Shown here: positions 26,238 through 34,914 of the stretch, piece by piece | How positions within the stretch are numbered: the stretch's first letter is position 1 | Layout of the letters: each line of letters begins with the position of its first letter | NCBI RefSeq assembly: GCF_000702665.1 | Contig: NZ_JNJA01000011.1 | Span: forward strand, 62,001 to 126,000 | Reading direction: 5' to 3' | From: Solidesulfovibrio alcoholivorans DSM 5433 | GTDB taxonomy: Bacteria; Desulfobacterota; Desulfovibrionia; Desulfovibrionales; Desulfovibrionaceae | Length of the DNA stretch: 64,000 bases | Notes under the pieces: generated by a model | Databases searched by the model: none | Told to the model about the DNA's origin: nothing | The model's input: only the letters and a program-made list of their open reading frames with translations | Program-made: the position numbers and the translations under genes

Positions 26238-27677
26238 ATGCCAGAGCCCAAACCGAAACCCAGGCGATCCATCTTCGATACGCTGAAAAAGTCCGCGGAC
26301 GGCCGCCTGGGCCTGGCCGAGGCCGCCAACCTCGCGGACAAGATCAGCGTGTTTCCGGTCAGGCACCAGGAAGCGCAGCCTGATCCGACACTCGAACCCT
26401 CGCTTGATCCGACACAGGCCCCCGCACTTGACCCGACAGTCGCACCGACGCCCCCGTCGGCGCAAGTCTCGGGTCAACCTTCGGCTCAACTGTCGGACAG
26501 TTCCCCGGGTCAAGAGTCGGGTCAATATCCGGCACAGTCTCCGAAACAAGGGTCGGGTCGAGACTCGGGGCACGTGTCGGGACAGCCGTCGGAACCCCGG
26601 TCGGGACGTGTGTCGGCACAGCCGACCCGACAGCCGTCGGGACGTGTGTCGGGTCATGAGCCGACTCTTGATCCGAGTATTGTACCGCAGCCTGATCCTT
26701 CCCTTTTGCATGCCCCGACTCCTGAGCCGACACCGGCACCCTCTTTTGCCCCGACAGGTGCGCCTACCCCTGTCTCGGGCGACGATTCCGACATGCGACG
26801 CATCATCCGCTCCCTGCCGGAAAACAAACGCCGCTTCCTCCATTTCCTCATCGACAACGAACCCGCCGGCGACGATTACATCGTAAGCCGCAACAGCGTG
26901 GCCAAATCTCTTCATCTTACCGAAATATCTGTCAAACGCTACTTCGCGGAGTTCGCCGACCTGGGCTTTTACCACAAGGAGACCTACCGGCGCGGCGTCT
27001 GCCAGGGCCTGCGCCTCTTCCTCGTCCGCTCCCGTTGCCAGGCCTTCAAACGCCTTGATCCGACGCTTGACCTGACTCCTGTCGGGTCACGCGAGCCGTC
27101 TCATGATCCGACCTCGGGTCACTTTGTCGGATCAGACCCGACTGTTGACCCTAAAAATGATCCGACTGTTGGCCCCTCTTCTTATAAGGAAGAAAGAAAG
27201 AAAGATTCTCTCTCTCTGTCTTCCGAACGCATTGCCCTGACCTGGCCCCATCTGCATCGCGCCGGGTTCGGTCCGGAGCAGCTTGCCCAGATCGCCACTT
27301 CCCTGGCCGAGCTCGGCAAGGCCGCGGACAAGGTCGTGTCCGGCCTTGACCATGCCGAATGGGAACTCGCGAACGGTTCCATGCGCGACAAGGACGGCAA
27401 CACCGTGCTCGACCCCTGTTCCTGGGTGTTCCGTTCCCTGGCGCGCACCGGCTACTACCGCCGGCCCAAGGGCTACGTTTCCGCCGAGGAACAGGCCGCC
27501 CGCGACGCCGAAGAGGAGGCCCGCGCCGTGGCCACGGCGCGGCAAAAGGCCGAGCAGGCCGCGTTCGAGGCCTGGCGCGACGGCCTGGCCCCGGAAACGC
27601 TGGCCGCGGCCATGCGCGGCTTCCCCGGCGGCCCCCGCGACGCCTGGCTCAAGGCCTACTGGCGCAAGACGCGCTAG
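26238..27677 (+). CDS. Winged-helix partner of ParA, module 2, with in-gene DNA repeats
   Basis: This 479-residue protein starts at the ATG at 26238 behind ACGGGGA, rather than at the TTG at 26217 overlapping parA. Residues about 48-180 are a tetrapeptide-period linker, first xDPT then xSGQ units. A winged-helix domain follows (NKRRFLHFLI, then SVKRYFAEFADLGF), then a second short DPT-rich linker and a C-terminal domain shared with module 1 (LHRAGFGPEQ, HAEWELA, FRSLARTGY, FPGGPRDAWLKAYWR). The linkers exactly overlie 12-bp DNA arrays. Likely a site-specific DNA-binding partition or replication protein; the family was not recognised. Confidence 0.7.
   Translation: MPEPKPKPRRSIFDTLKKSADGRLGLAEAANLADKISVFPVRHQEAQPDPTLEPSLDPTQAPALDPTVAPTPPSAQVSGQPSAQLSDSSPGQESGQYPAQSPKQGSGRDSGHVSGQPSEPRSGRVSAQPTRQPSGRVSGHEPTLDPSIVPQPDPSLLHAPTPEPTPAPSFAPTGAPTPVSGDDSDMRRIIRSLPENKRRFLHFLIDNEPAGDDYIVSRNSVAKSLHLTEISVKRYFAEFADLGFYHKETYRRGVCQGLRLFLVRSRCQAFKRLDPTLDLTPVGSREPSHDPTSGHFVGSDPTVDPKNDPTVGPSSYKEERKKDSLSLSSERIALTWPHLHRAGFGPEQLAQIATSLAELGKAADKVVSGLDHAEWELANGSMRDKDGNTVLDPCSWVFRSLARTGYYRRPKGYVSAEEQAARDAEEEARAVATARQKAEQAAFEAWRDGLAPETLAAAMRGFPGGPRDAWLKAYWRKTR
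26381..26701 (+). repeat. About 27-unit 12-bp-period iteron array inside a gene
   Basis: Forward units (TGAYCCGAC) start at 26381, 26405 and 26429, and again at 26657, 26669, 26681 and 26693. Between them inverted units (GTCGGGTCA-like) start at 26468, 26480, 26492, 26504, 26516 and on at every 12 bp to 26648. Orientation therefore changes from forward to inverted and back. Twelve bp is four codons, so forward units encode DPT and inverted units SGQ-like tetrapeptides. Perfect inverted copies occur at 26516 and 26648. Confidence 0.85.
27056..27166 (+). repeat. Second TGAYCCGAC array in the same gene
   Basis: Forward units start at 27056, 27068, 27092 (degenerate) and 27104, then at 27134, 27146 and 27158; inverted units are at 27081, 27113 and 27126. 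Most forward units again fall on a 12-bp register. The array lies just 3' of the winged-helix codons, so the DNA-binding domain is encoded between two arrays of its probable binding site. Confidence 0.8.
27186..27224. repeat. Purine/pyrimidine near-palindrome, module 2
   Basis: A GAAA-repeat purine run is followed by a CT-repeat pyrimidine run, directly after the second iteron array. It encodes KEERKKDSLSL, matching KEREDLSL in module 1. Confidence 0.55.
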
Positions 27678-27742
27678 GGAGTGGGGGAGAAGGAAGAGTT
27701 GAAGATGCCTCTGGCGGCCAGGAGGGGGTCACCTCCTCCTGG

Positions 27743-27770
27743 ACCTCCCGAAAGGGGGAAGGGGTTTTTA
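27743..27770 (+). terminator. Possible rho-independent terminator after module 2
   Basis: A short GC-rich stem (TCCC, GAAA loop, GGGG) is followed by GGTTTTT about 70 bp past the partner gene. Another inverted repeat, CCAGGAGG/CCTCCTGG, lies just upstream. The stem is short, so this is tentative. Confidence 0.35.
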
Positions 27771-27872
27771 GGCGACAGTGGGCGTTGTTTTGGCAGGTCT
27801 TCTCAAGGTCTTCTCTACAAATTCAAAATATCTATCTCTCTCGGCTTGTTGGCGCAGCTGCATGAATGCTTT

Positions 27873-30002
27873 TTAGCGGGAGTCGGCGCTCACCAGCAGC
27901 GGTCGTGCCGGACCGAACCACAACTGCGCCGGACCGCGCAGCGTGAAGACCAGACGGCGCGTGGACGCGGCAAGCGCCTCGGGCACGGCGACGTCCGCGC
28001 GCACGCCGGGTTCCGGGTCCCAGCCGTCGCCTTCCCCGCCGTTTCGCTCCCACAACACCGTGCGTGCTCCCGCGCCGTCTTCCGCTTCCAGGCGCAGGGA
28101 AGCAGCCTTTTCCTTGCGGTTGAGCCGCGCGAAAAACGTCGTGCCAAGGCTTGCCAGGGGCCGGTCGCTGCGGATGTCCAGGGCAAACGTCCCGGGACCT
28201 TCCCTGCCGTCGGCGGTCACGTATCCGGCTTTTGCTTCGAGATCTCCCGCGGCCTGCGCGATGATCGCAACGCCGGCCTGGCTTGCCGCATGGCCCTGGC
28301 CTTCGGGGGCGGTGACGCCGAGCACGGCCGTTTCCGGTCGCGGCCGCCACAGTGTCGGCCCGGCGGTCGTCGGAGCTGGGGAGTAATAGAGTTCGAGCAG
28401 CGTGGTCAGCGCCTTGGGCTGGAAGGTGGGCGTGGTCAGCGCCAGGGCGAAGCGCCGGTCGCGGATGCCCTGCGCAATAGTGGACGTTTCCGGGCGCAGC
28501 AGGCCCAGGCGCTCGAAGATGTTGGTCTCGAAGGCATCGTAGGCGGTCACGTCGCGCGGCGGCGCGCCGAGAAAGACGTAGGCGGCTTCGGCGTCGGCCA
28601 GCACGGGCCCGGGCAGGGCGTCCGTGTCCTTTCGCAGGGCCGCGAGGCGCTCGCTATGCTTGGCGTGGTCGGTGACGAGGCGGGCGGCATGGGGCGCGAA
28701 GGCTTCCGGGGGCGTGGCGAGCAGGGCCAGCACGAGGGCGGCCGCCGACGCGCGCAACCAGGCCGGACGCGGCAGGCGCCACAGCCGGACGAGCAGCACG
28801 CCGCCGCCGGCCTTGGCCAGGATGATCACGGGTAAAAAGTGGTTGTATTCTGCCCCGGTCCAGCGCAGCACCACGAAAAGCGGCGCGAGGCAGGCGAGCA
28901 GCACGGGCTCGAAGCAGGTCACGCGCCGCGTGCTCGCGGCGGAAAGGAGCAACCCGGCCGCAAGCAGCAGATCCGGCCAGCGCTGCGACGCGAAAACGCG
29001 CAGCCGCTCCAGGGCGAAGGCGTTGGTGTTGAGGTCGGTCAGTCCCGCCATGCGCCGGGGAAAGTCGAACGATTGCGCGAGAAAGCCGCCGCCAGTGGCC
29101 GCATCGATGGTTATGAACGCGGCCGCGCCGATGACGAGCGTGATCCCGGCAAAGGCCGCCGTGGCCTTCATGCGCCGGCGCAGCATACCGTAGAGGAAAA
29201 GCCCGAACAGCGGCGGCCAGGTCTGCTGTTTGGCCAGCAGCGCGCAAACGGCGAGAAACGCCGCGAGGATCAGGGACCGGGCGGGCCGGGGCGTGTCCAG
29301 GGCGCGGCAAAACGCCCAGGCCGTCAGGAAGAAGAAGGCCCAGGCCGTCATGTCCGGCCGGGCGAAATGGCCGTATTCGTAGAGCGGCGCGGCGAAAAGG
29401 GCGCAGGCAGCCACGGTTGCCGCCGCTTTCGAGTCCGTTTCCCGGCGCACCAGGGCGAAAATCGCGACGAGTAGCGCCGCCGCGGCCGCGAGGCTCACGA
29501 ACCGCGCCGGAAGCAGTCCCGGTCCGAACAGGCGTTCGGCCAGGGCCGCAAGTACGTAATAGAGCGGCCCGTAGAGCGTGATGCGAATATCCGGCCCATG
29601 CGCCGGCCCGGCGTAGAGGTTGCCGCCAAGGGCCAGCAGCCAGGCCTTGTAGGCCTCGCGGCCCTCGATGGGGTTTATGGTCAGGGGCGCGACGAGTCCT
29701 GCGGCGAAATCCATGCCCTGGGCGATGACGCCGCCGGTCAGGGCGAGCAGCGGAAAGGCCATGGCGGCCAGGGAAAGTGCGTCGGCAAGGCGCGCGCCAC
29801 GTCCCTGGGGAAACGCCTTCCGCGCCGCGCCGGCCGCGACAGCGGCGAGCAGGGCCGCAGGCAGGAACGCCTGTCGGGTCAGGCCGAAAACGAGCAGCGG
29901 GGCAAGGACCACGAGGGCCAGGGGCCACACGGTGGAGTCCCGGGGAAAAAGGCCGGCAGGGGAGGGGGCGGCATGGGGCGGCATGGCCCGGGCTGGTAGC
30001 AT
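27873..30002 (-). CDS. GT39-like polytopic glycosyltransferase
   Basis: This protein of about 709 residues starts at the ATG at 30002 behind AGGCGGGG; an ATG at 29984 is the alternative. It has about ten hydrophobic segments in residues 20-440, with a first-loop acidic region (NPIEGREAYK) and a second loop with FARPDMTAW, as in ArnT/PMT-type GT-C transferases. It ends with about 200 soluble, probably periplasmic residues. It would use a polyprenyl-phosphate sugar donor at the periplasmic face. It is convergent with module 2 and divergent from the NeuA-type gene. Confidence 0.75.
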   Translation of the reverse strand: MLPARAMPPHAAPSPAGLFPRDSTVWPLALVVLAPLLVFGLTRQAFLPAALLAAVAAGAARKAFPQGRGARLADALSLAAMAFPLLALTGGVIAQGMDFAAGLVAPLTINPIEGREAYKAWLLALGGNLYAGPAHGPDIRITLYGPLYYVLAALAERLFGPGLLPARFVSLAAAAALLVAIFALVRRETDSKAAATVAACALFAAPLYEYGHFARPDMTAWAFFFLTAWAFCRALDTPRPARSLILAAFLAVCALLAKQQTWPPLFGLFLYGMLRRRMKATAAFAGITLVIGAAAFITIDAATGGGFLAQSFDFPRRMAGLTDLNTNAFALERLRVFASQRWPDLLLAAGLLLSAASTRRVTCFEPVLLACLAPLFVVLRWTGAEYNHFLPVIILAKAGGGVLLVRLWRLPRPAWLRASAAALVLALLATPPEAFAPHAARLVTDHAKHSERLAALRKDTDALPGPVLADAEAAYVFLGAPPRDVTAYDAFETNIFERLGLLRPETSTIAQGIRDRRFALALTTPTFQPKALTTLLELYYSPAPTTAGPTLWRPRPETAVLGVTAPEGQGHAASQAGVAIIAQAAGDLEAKAGYVTADGREGPGTFALDIRSDRPLASLGTTFFARLNRKEKAASLRLEAEDGAGARTVLWERNGGEGDGWDPEPGVRADVAVPEALAASTRRLVFTLRGPAQLWFGPARPLLVSADSR

Positions 30003-30107
30003 GCCGCCCCGCCTGCCGGCAATCGCGGCGGCGCGGGAGCGGGGGCGGGCGTTGGACAACGCGTCCCGCCTGTGGCACCGTCGCGCGGACTTTTCGGGAG
30101 CGTAGCG

Positions 30108-30842
30108 ATGTCGCAAGCACAACCGGTCACTGTCGCCGTCATCCCCGCCCGGGGCGGCTCCAAGTCCATCCCGCGCAAGAATCTGGCCGACCTCGGCGGC
30201 CGGCCGCTGCTGGCCCGGGCCATCGAGGGCGGGCTGGCCTGTCCGGAGGTCAGCCGGGTCATCGTCTCCACCGACGATGCCGAGATCGCGGCCGTGGGCC
30301 GGGAGTACGGGGCCGAAGTCCCTTTCCTGCGCCCGGCGGAGCTGGCTGCCGACGACACCCCGGACCTGCCGGTCTTCCGCCACGTGCTGGCGTGGCTTGC
30401 GGAAAACGAGGGTTTTGCCTGCGATTTCCTGGTCAATCTGCGCTGCACCACACCGCTGCGGCGTCCCGAACACATCGGCGCGGCCGTTCGCGCTCTGGCC
30501 GAAGCGCCCGGGGCCGACAGCCTGCGCAGCGTGGACCGCATCCAGGGCAAGCACCATCCCTATTGGATGTTCGCCAAGGATGATGCGGGCTTTTCCGCGC
30601 CGTTCGTGGCCGGCATCGACGTGCAGCGCGACTACTACCGGCGGCAGCTCCTGCCCCCGGCCTGGTCCATCAACGCCCTGGTGGACGTCATGCGTCCGTC
30701 CGTCGTGTTTTCGCCGCAAGGCCCCTATGGCGAACGCATGCTGCTGCTCGAAACCGACCCCATCTTCTCCATCGATATCGACACGCCCAAGGATCTGGTC
30801 GTCTGCCGGGCGCTCTGGGACAAGCTCGACGAGCTGGCCTAG
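30108..30842 (+). CDS. neuA: Acylneuraminate cytidylyltransferase (CMP-nonulosonate synthetase)
   Basis: This 244-residue enzyme starts at the ATG at 30108 (MSQAQPVTV) behind GGGAG; an earlier in-frame start at 30072 is less likely. It has IPARGGSKSIPRKN for CTP binding, VSTDDAEIA, NLRCTTPLR and IDIDTPKDL, the standard NeuA/PseF/LegF signature. It activates a 9-carbon acid as CMP-sugar. It is the natural partner of the NeuB-type synthase at 21497, although transcribed separately. The exact acid is unknown. Confidence 0.9.
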   Translation: MSQAQPVTVAVIPARGGSKSIPRKNLADLGGRPLLARAIEGGLACPEVSRVIVSTDDAEIAAVGREYGAEVPFLRPAELAADDTPDLPVFRHVLAWLAENEGFACDFLVNLRCTTPLRRPEHIGAAVRALAEAPGADSLRSVDRIQGKHHPYWMFAKDDAGFSAPFVAGIDVQRDYYRRQLLPPAWSINALVDVMRPSVVFSPQGPYGERMLLLETDPIFSIDIDTPKDLVVCRALWDKLDELA

Positions 30843-30951
30843 CGGGCCTGCGTCTTTCGCATCCCCCGGGGTTCTCCCTCTTTTGTTTCCCTGTGCCGGA
30901 AAAGGGCGAACCCTGCCCGCGCTCCTCGGATGCGTCCTTTATTGCGTGGGA

Positions 30952-31929
30952 TCAGCGGATGTAGCGACGCAGGGGCGTACTCTTGAGGACACGCAGCATG
31001 GCCCACGTGCCGCCGATCGTGAAGAGGAACAGCCCCAGGAGTTGGGGGTTGGAGGGAGCTTGGTGCGGTTGCAGCAGGGAAAGGGAGGCCAGCAGGATGT
31101 AGCCCAGGCACAGGGCCATCTTGTGCACGGCGTAGATACCCAGGCTGTACCGCGAAAGCGTCTCCGCGATGCGGGACGGCGGCGGCGCCAGCGACAGGGC
31201 GTATCCCATCAGGGCCAGTGCGCCCAGGACATTGCCCCAGCGGATATAGGGGGTCATGTACACGTTACATACAGCGATGAGAAAGGATTCCAGGCAGGAG
31301 AAAGCCAGCCAGCCCAGGGCGAAGGCGTGGCGATGCCGGCGCAATGCCGTGGCGTAGTAGGCGGCCGGGACGTAGAGGATGAAAACCTCCAGGTAGTTTG
31401 TGCCGCTAAAATGCAAGAGTTGCGCCACCGGGATGTAGGCCAGGGAAAAGCCGGCCATGACCCAGCCCCAGAAGGGACGCCGGGCTTCGGGCAGGCGGGC
31501 GTATCCTTCCTCGAGCAGGGTCAGGAGCAGCAGGTCGGCAAGGTAATAGAAAACCGAGCCGCCGACATACGGCGCGCCGGGGCCGCCATCCAGCAGAAAG
31601 CGGATGTCGATCGGAGCGAGTCGTCCTGTGACGGCCCAGGCGAACAGCCACTGCGCCCCCATCCAGAACAGGTAGACTTGTCCCAGGCGAAGGATGCGTT
31701 TACGGAAATAGCCGGGAGCGGAGTCGCGGTGCTGGCGGTAGAGGTGGAGCGAGACGAGGAGAAATGTGGGCACCGCCAGGGTGGTGACGTTGAAGTAGAA
31801 AAAACCCAGCAACGCCTTGGGCAGGAAAATCGGGGACTGGGTGAGCAGCCACGGACGGGCATGCCAGACCACCACGAACGCGATGAGCAACGCCTTGAGA
31901 TAGTCCAGGGCGCTATTACGGGTATGCAT
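30952..31929 (-). CDS. Acyltransferase family 3 membrane protein
   Basis: This protein of about 325 residues starts at the ATG at 31929, behind GGGGAAG; an ATG at 31947 has no ribosome site. It has about ten hydrophobic helices and begins LDYLKALLIAFVVVWHARP, the helix-1 motif of Acyltransf_3/OafA enzymes with its histidine. A late SLGIYAVHKM is also typical. It would O-acetylate or O-acylate a surface sugar in the inner membrane. It stands alone between the NeuA gene and the amidotransferase operon. GC is lower than its neighbours. Confidence 0.85.
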   Translation of the reverse strand: MHTRNSALDYLKALLIAFVVVWHARPWLLTQSPIFLPKALLGFFYFNVTTLAVPTFLLVSLHLYRQHRDSAPGYFRKRILRLGQVYLFWMGAQWLFAWAVTGRLAPIDIRFLLDGGPGAPYVGGSVFYYLADLLLLTLLEEGYARLPEARRPFWGWVMAGFSLAYIPVAQLLHFSGTNYLEVFILYVPAAYYATALRRHRHAFALGWLAFSCLESFLIAVCNVYMTPYIRWGNVLGALALMGYALSLAPPPSRIAETLSRYSLGIYAVHKMALCLGYILLASLSLLQPHQAPSNPQLLGLFLFTIGGTWAMLRVLKSTPLRRYIR

Positions 31930-32053
31930 GCTTGAAGTCTTCCCCATCGGTGACTGTGCAGGCGCTAGATGGTCGCTATGTTTATAACTCTATGATATTG
32001 TTTGGTAAATAAAGAGACCTCGGGAAAGCAGGCGTTCTTTTCGAGGCCGGGGG

Positions 32054-33088
32054 TCAGGCGGCGCGGCGCGCAGTCGCGCCCGTGACCAGTTGCGCGGCGA
32101 AGGCGGCCACGTCGATGCGGTCGGCGACGAATTTCGCGGCCGCGGCGCGGGCCGGTGCGGGGTCCGGGAAACGGTCGCACAGCGCCTCGAGGGCCGCCAC
32201 GAGTCCCTTGCCGGGCTCGCCCACGGCCAGCAGCCCCGTTAGCGCCAGCTCTCCGATGTAAAATGGCCGCGACGGGTTGAGGTACAGGCTCGGCACGCCC
32301 CGGATGCAGGCTTCCGAAGCCGTGGTCGCCCCTTCGGTCACGCAGCAGCGCGCAAGCGCGAGCAGGTGGTGGAAGTCCTCGGGCGCGATGGCCGGGGTGA
32401 GCGCCGCCAGTTCGCGCGGCGGGTCGCCTTCCGGCACCACCAGCACCTTCCCTTTTTGTTGCAGCGCCGCGACCAGGGCGAGCTTTTCGGCAAGGCTCGC
32501 CGTGCGCGCGGCCAGGTCGTGCCCGGCCTCCCAGGAGGAAAAGCGCACCACGGCGTAGGGCGCGTCCGGCGAAAAGCCGTAGCGCGCGGCCACGGCCGGG
32601 TCCGGCGTGAACCGGGCCGGGTGCATGTAGGCCAGTTCGTGCAGGCCGTCGTAGCGCACCTGCTTGCTCCCCAGGTCGCGGGGATAGCCCGCCGGCGTCG
32701 CGATGACGGCGGCCAGGGGATGGCTGATCCTGTTTTCGATGCCGGCCGTGTCCGTGTCGTCGAAGACCACGCAGGGCCGGCCTGCCAGGCGGCAGGCCGG
32801 CGCGGTGAGCGCGCCGCCGATGGCCGCGGCCACGTCGATGCGCTCCCGCACGAGCAGCGGGGCGAGCTTCGCCGTGCGCTCGAGGAGTTCGAGCCCAAGC
32901 CCCAGCGCGCCGCGCCGCCGCGTCCCCACGACCGTGGCCGCAAGCCCGTACGCGGCCAGGAGCCGCGCGACGATGGGGATGTCGCGGGATACGAGGGTCA
33001 CGCGGTGGCCCTTTTCGCGCCACAGCGCGATCTGGTGCCGGAAGAAGTGCACGTGGCCGGGGTGGCCGAGATCGACGAGGATGTTCAT
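32054..33088 (-). CDS. DUF354 family protein (epimerase-like GT-B fold)
   Basis: This 344-residue protein begins MNILVDLGHPGHVHFFR, the DUF354 hallmark, and continues with TVVGTRRRG, FDDTDTAGIEN and CCVTEGATTASEACIRGVPSL, resembling the UDP-GlcNAc 2-epimerase fold. The family occurs widely in nonulosonate and LPS loci but its reaction is not settled. A NeuC-like hydrolysing epimerase role is possible here. It overlaps AsnB by 4 bp and ends the amidotransferase operon. Confidence 0.8.
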   Translation of the reverse strand: MNILVDLGHPGHVHFFRHQIALWREKGHRVTLVSRDIPIVARLLAAYGLAATVVGTRRRGALGLGLELLERTAKLAPLLVRERIDVAAAIGGALTAPACRLAGRPCVVFDDTDTAGIENRISHPLAAVIATPAGYPRDLGSKQVRYDGLHELAYMHPARFTPDPAVAARYGFSPDAPYAVVRFSSWEAGHDLAARTASLAEKLALVAALQQKGKVLVVPEGDPPRELAALTPAIAPEDFHHLLALARCCVTEGATTASEACIRGVPSLYLNPSRPFYIGELALTGLLAVGEPGKGLVAALEALCDRFPDPAPARAAAAKFVADRIDVAAFAAQLVTGATARRAA

Positions 33089-34914
33089 GCGACGAACGCC
33101 TTGTGCCATTCGGCGAGCTGGTTGATTTTCCAGGCCGCTTCCGCCCCGGTCGGCACGGCCGCGCCGGCGGGCGTCAGTTCCGGGAAGACTTCGCGCACGT
33201 AGCGGAAATTCTCCCGCGTCAGCCGTTTCCAGGCCGGCGCGGCCAGCCAGTCCTCCATGGGCGTGGCGAAGCCGAGTTTGTCCTTTCGCGCGAGGATCTC
33301 CGGTGTGGTGTAGCGGCCCAGGGCCTTTTTCTGGAGGTATTTCGTCTCGCCCAGGCGGATCTTGAGCGCCTCGGGCACGCCGAGCAGGTATTCGACCAGC
33401 CGGTAGTCCAGGTAGGGCACGCGGGCTTCCAGGGAAAAGGCCATGGAGTTGCGGTCCTCCATGCGCAGCAGGTGTTCGAGCTTGAAGCGGAAATGGGCGC
33501 ACAGGCTTTCGTTGAGGTTTTTGACCGCGAAAAACTCGTTGTAGATGCGGCTTTTGCCAATGTGCGCGGCGAAAAAGCCGGGATCGGCCAGGGGGGTCGC
33601 GCGAAGGAGCAGGGCTTTTCGCGCCGGGCCGGGCAGGGCCTGGAAGGCCAGCGTCTGCACGGCGGAAAGGTGCTGGCGACGCCACAGCACCTGGAAGAGC
33701 TCGCTGCCGAAACGCGCCAGCTGTCCCCGGCGCAGCAGGCCGTAGAGGTGGAAGCCGTGGAAATACTGGTAGCCGGCGAAATTCTCGTCCCCGCCCTGGC
33801 CGTCGAGGAGCACGGTGACGCCGTGTTCCCTGGCCAGGCGCATGACCGCGTACTGGGCGTAGAACGAAGGGCCCGTGGTCGGTTCGTCGTTGGCGCGCAC
33901 GAAGGCGGGCAGGTCGTCCAGGGCGGCCTCTCCCGTGGGGAAGGTGCGCCGGCTGACGAAGGGGTAGCGGCGGTTGAGGCCGTCCACGTAGGCCGTCTCG
34001 TCCACGGCGTGGCCGGGGTAGGCGGCGGTGAAGCAGGAATAGCCGCCATTCGCGCCCAGGCGGTCGAAGAGGATGCCGACGAGGATGGAGGAGTCGAGCC
34101 CGCCGGAGAGGCAGGAGCCTACGGGCACGTCGCTGCGCATGCGCAGCGTCGCGGCCGAGACGAGCAGTTCCTCGACGTTGGCGGCCACGGCCTCCGGGTC
34201 GTCCTGGTCCTGCGAGGCGTCCTCGCGCAGGAAGCGGCGCGGGTCCCACCAGGTTGCGACGCGCAGCCCGTCGGCGTCGGCCGTGGCGCGGCAGCCCTTG
34301 GGCAGGCGGCGCACGGCGGAGAGGAACGTCTCGTCGTGGATGTCGGTGCGGTTGAAGACCCAGTAGTCGAAGAGCGCCTGGCTGTCGACCGCGCGGGAGA
34401 GCCCCGGTACGGCGAGCAGCGCCTTGATCTCCGAGGCGAAATAGAGCGTGCCGCCGACGGTTACGTAATAGAGCGGCTTCACGCCGCAGCGGTCGCGGGC
34501 CAGGAACAGGGAATTTTGCACGCTGTCGTAGAGCGCGAAGGCGAACATGCCGTTTAAGCGGTCGAGGCAGTCCGGCCCCCACTGGAGCAGGGCGGCGAGC
34601 AGCACCTCGGTATCGGTTTTGGTGCGGAATGCGCGGCCCAGGGCTTCGAGTTCGCGGCGCAATTCGATGTAATTGTAGATTTCGCCGTTGAAAACGAGCT
34701 GATAGCGGCCATTTTCGCCGGAAAAGGGCTGCCGGCCGTCGCTCGAGAGGTCGATGATGGCCAGGCGGCGGTGCCCCAGCGCGCAGCGGGCGTCGGCGAA
34801 GAGCCCTGCGTCGTCCGGGCCGCGATGGCGCATGATCTGGCCGAATTGGCCCACCAGCGCCGCATCGTCCGGGGAAAGGCCGCGCGGATTAAACGCGCCG
34901 CTTATGCCGCACAT
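33085..34914 (-). CDS. asnB: Asparagine synthase (glutamine-hydrolysing)
   Basis: This 609-residue enzyme begins MCGISGAFNP, giving the processed Cys nucleophile of the class II glutaminase. GEIYNYIELR and the PP-loop CLSGGLDSS follow at the expected spacing. Full length is normal for AsnB. In polysaccharide loci such proteins (WbpS/AsnB type) are thought to amidate uronic-acid sugars rather than make free asparagine. The 60-residue gene upstream overlaps its start by 26 bp. Confidence 0.9.
   Translation of the reverse strand: MCGISGAFNPRGLSPDDAALVGQFGQIMRHRGPDDAGLFADARCALGHRRLAIIDLSSDGRQPFSGENGRYQLVFNGEIYNYIELRRELEALGRAFRTKTDTEVLLAALLQWGPDCLDRLNGMFAFALYDSVQNSLFLARDRCGVKPLYYVTVGGTLYFASEIKALLAVPGLSRAVDSQALFDYWVFNRTDIHDETFLSAVRRLPKGCRATADADGLRVATWWDPRRFLREDASQDQDDPEAVAANVEELLVSAATLRMRSDVPVGSCLSGGLDSSILVGILFDRLGANGGYSCFTAAYPGHAVDETAYVDGLNRRYPFVSRRTFPTGEAALDDLPAFVRANDEPTTGPSFYAQYAVMRLAREHGVTVLLDGQGGDENFAGYQYFHGFHLYGLLRRGQLARFGSELFQVLWRRQHLSAVQTLAFQALPGPARKALLLRATPLADPGFFAAHIGKSRIYNEFFAVKNLNESLCAHFRFKLEHLLRMEDRNSMAFSLEARVPYLDYRLVEYLLGVPEALKIRLGETKYLQKKALGRYTTPEILARKDKLGFATPMEDWLAAPAWKRLTRENFRYVREVFPELTPAGAAVPTGAEAAWKINQLAEWHKAFVA

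Noticed and set aside
26381..27166. CRISPR array
   Set aside because: The repeats are nine bases at a constant 12-bp step, with no spacers of 30 bp, lie in an open gene and have no cas genes nearby.
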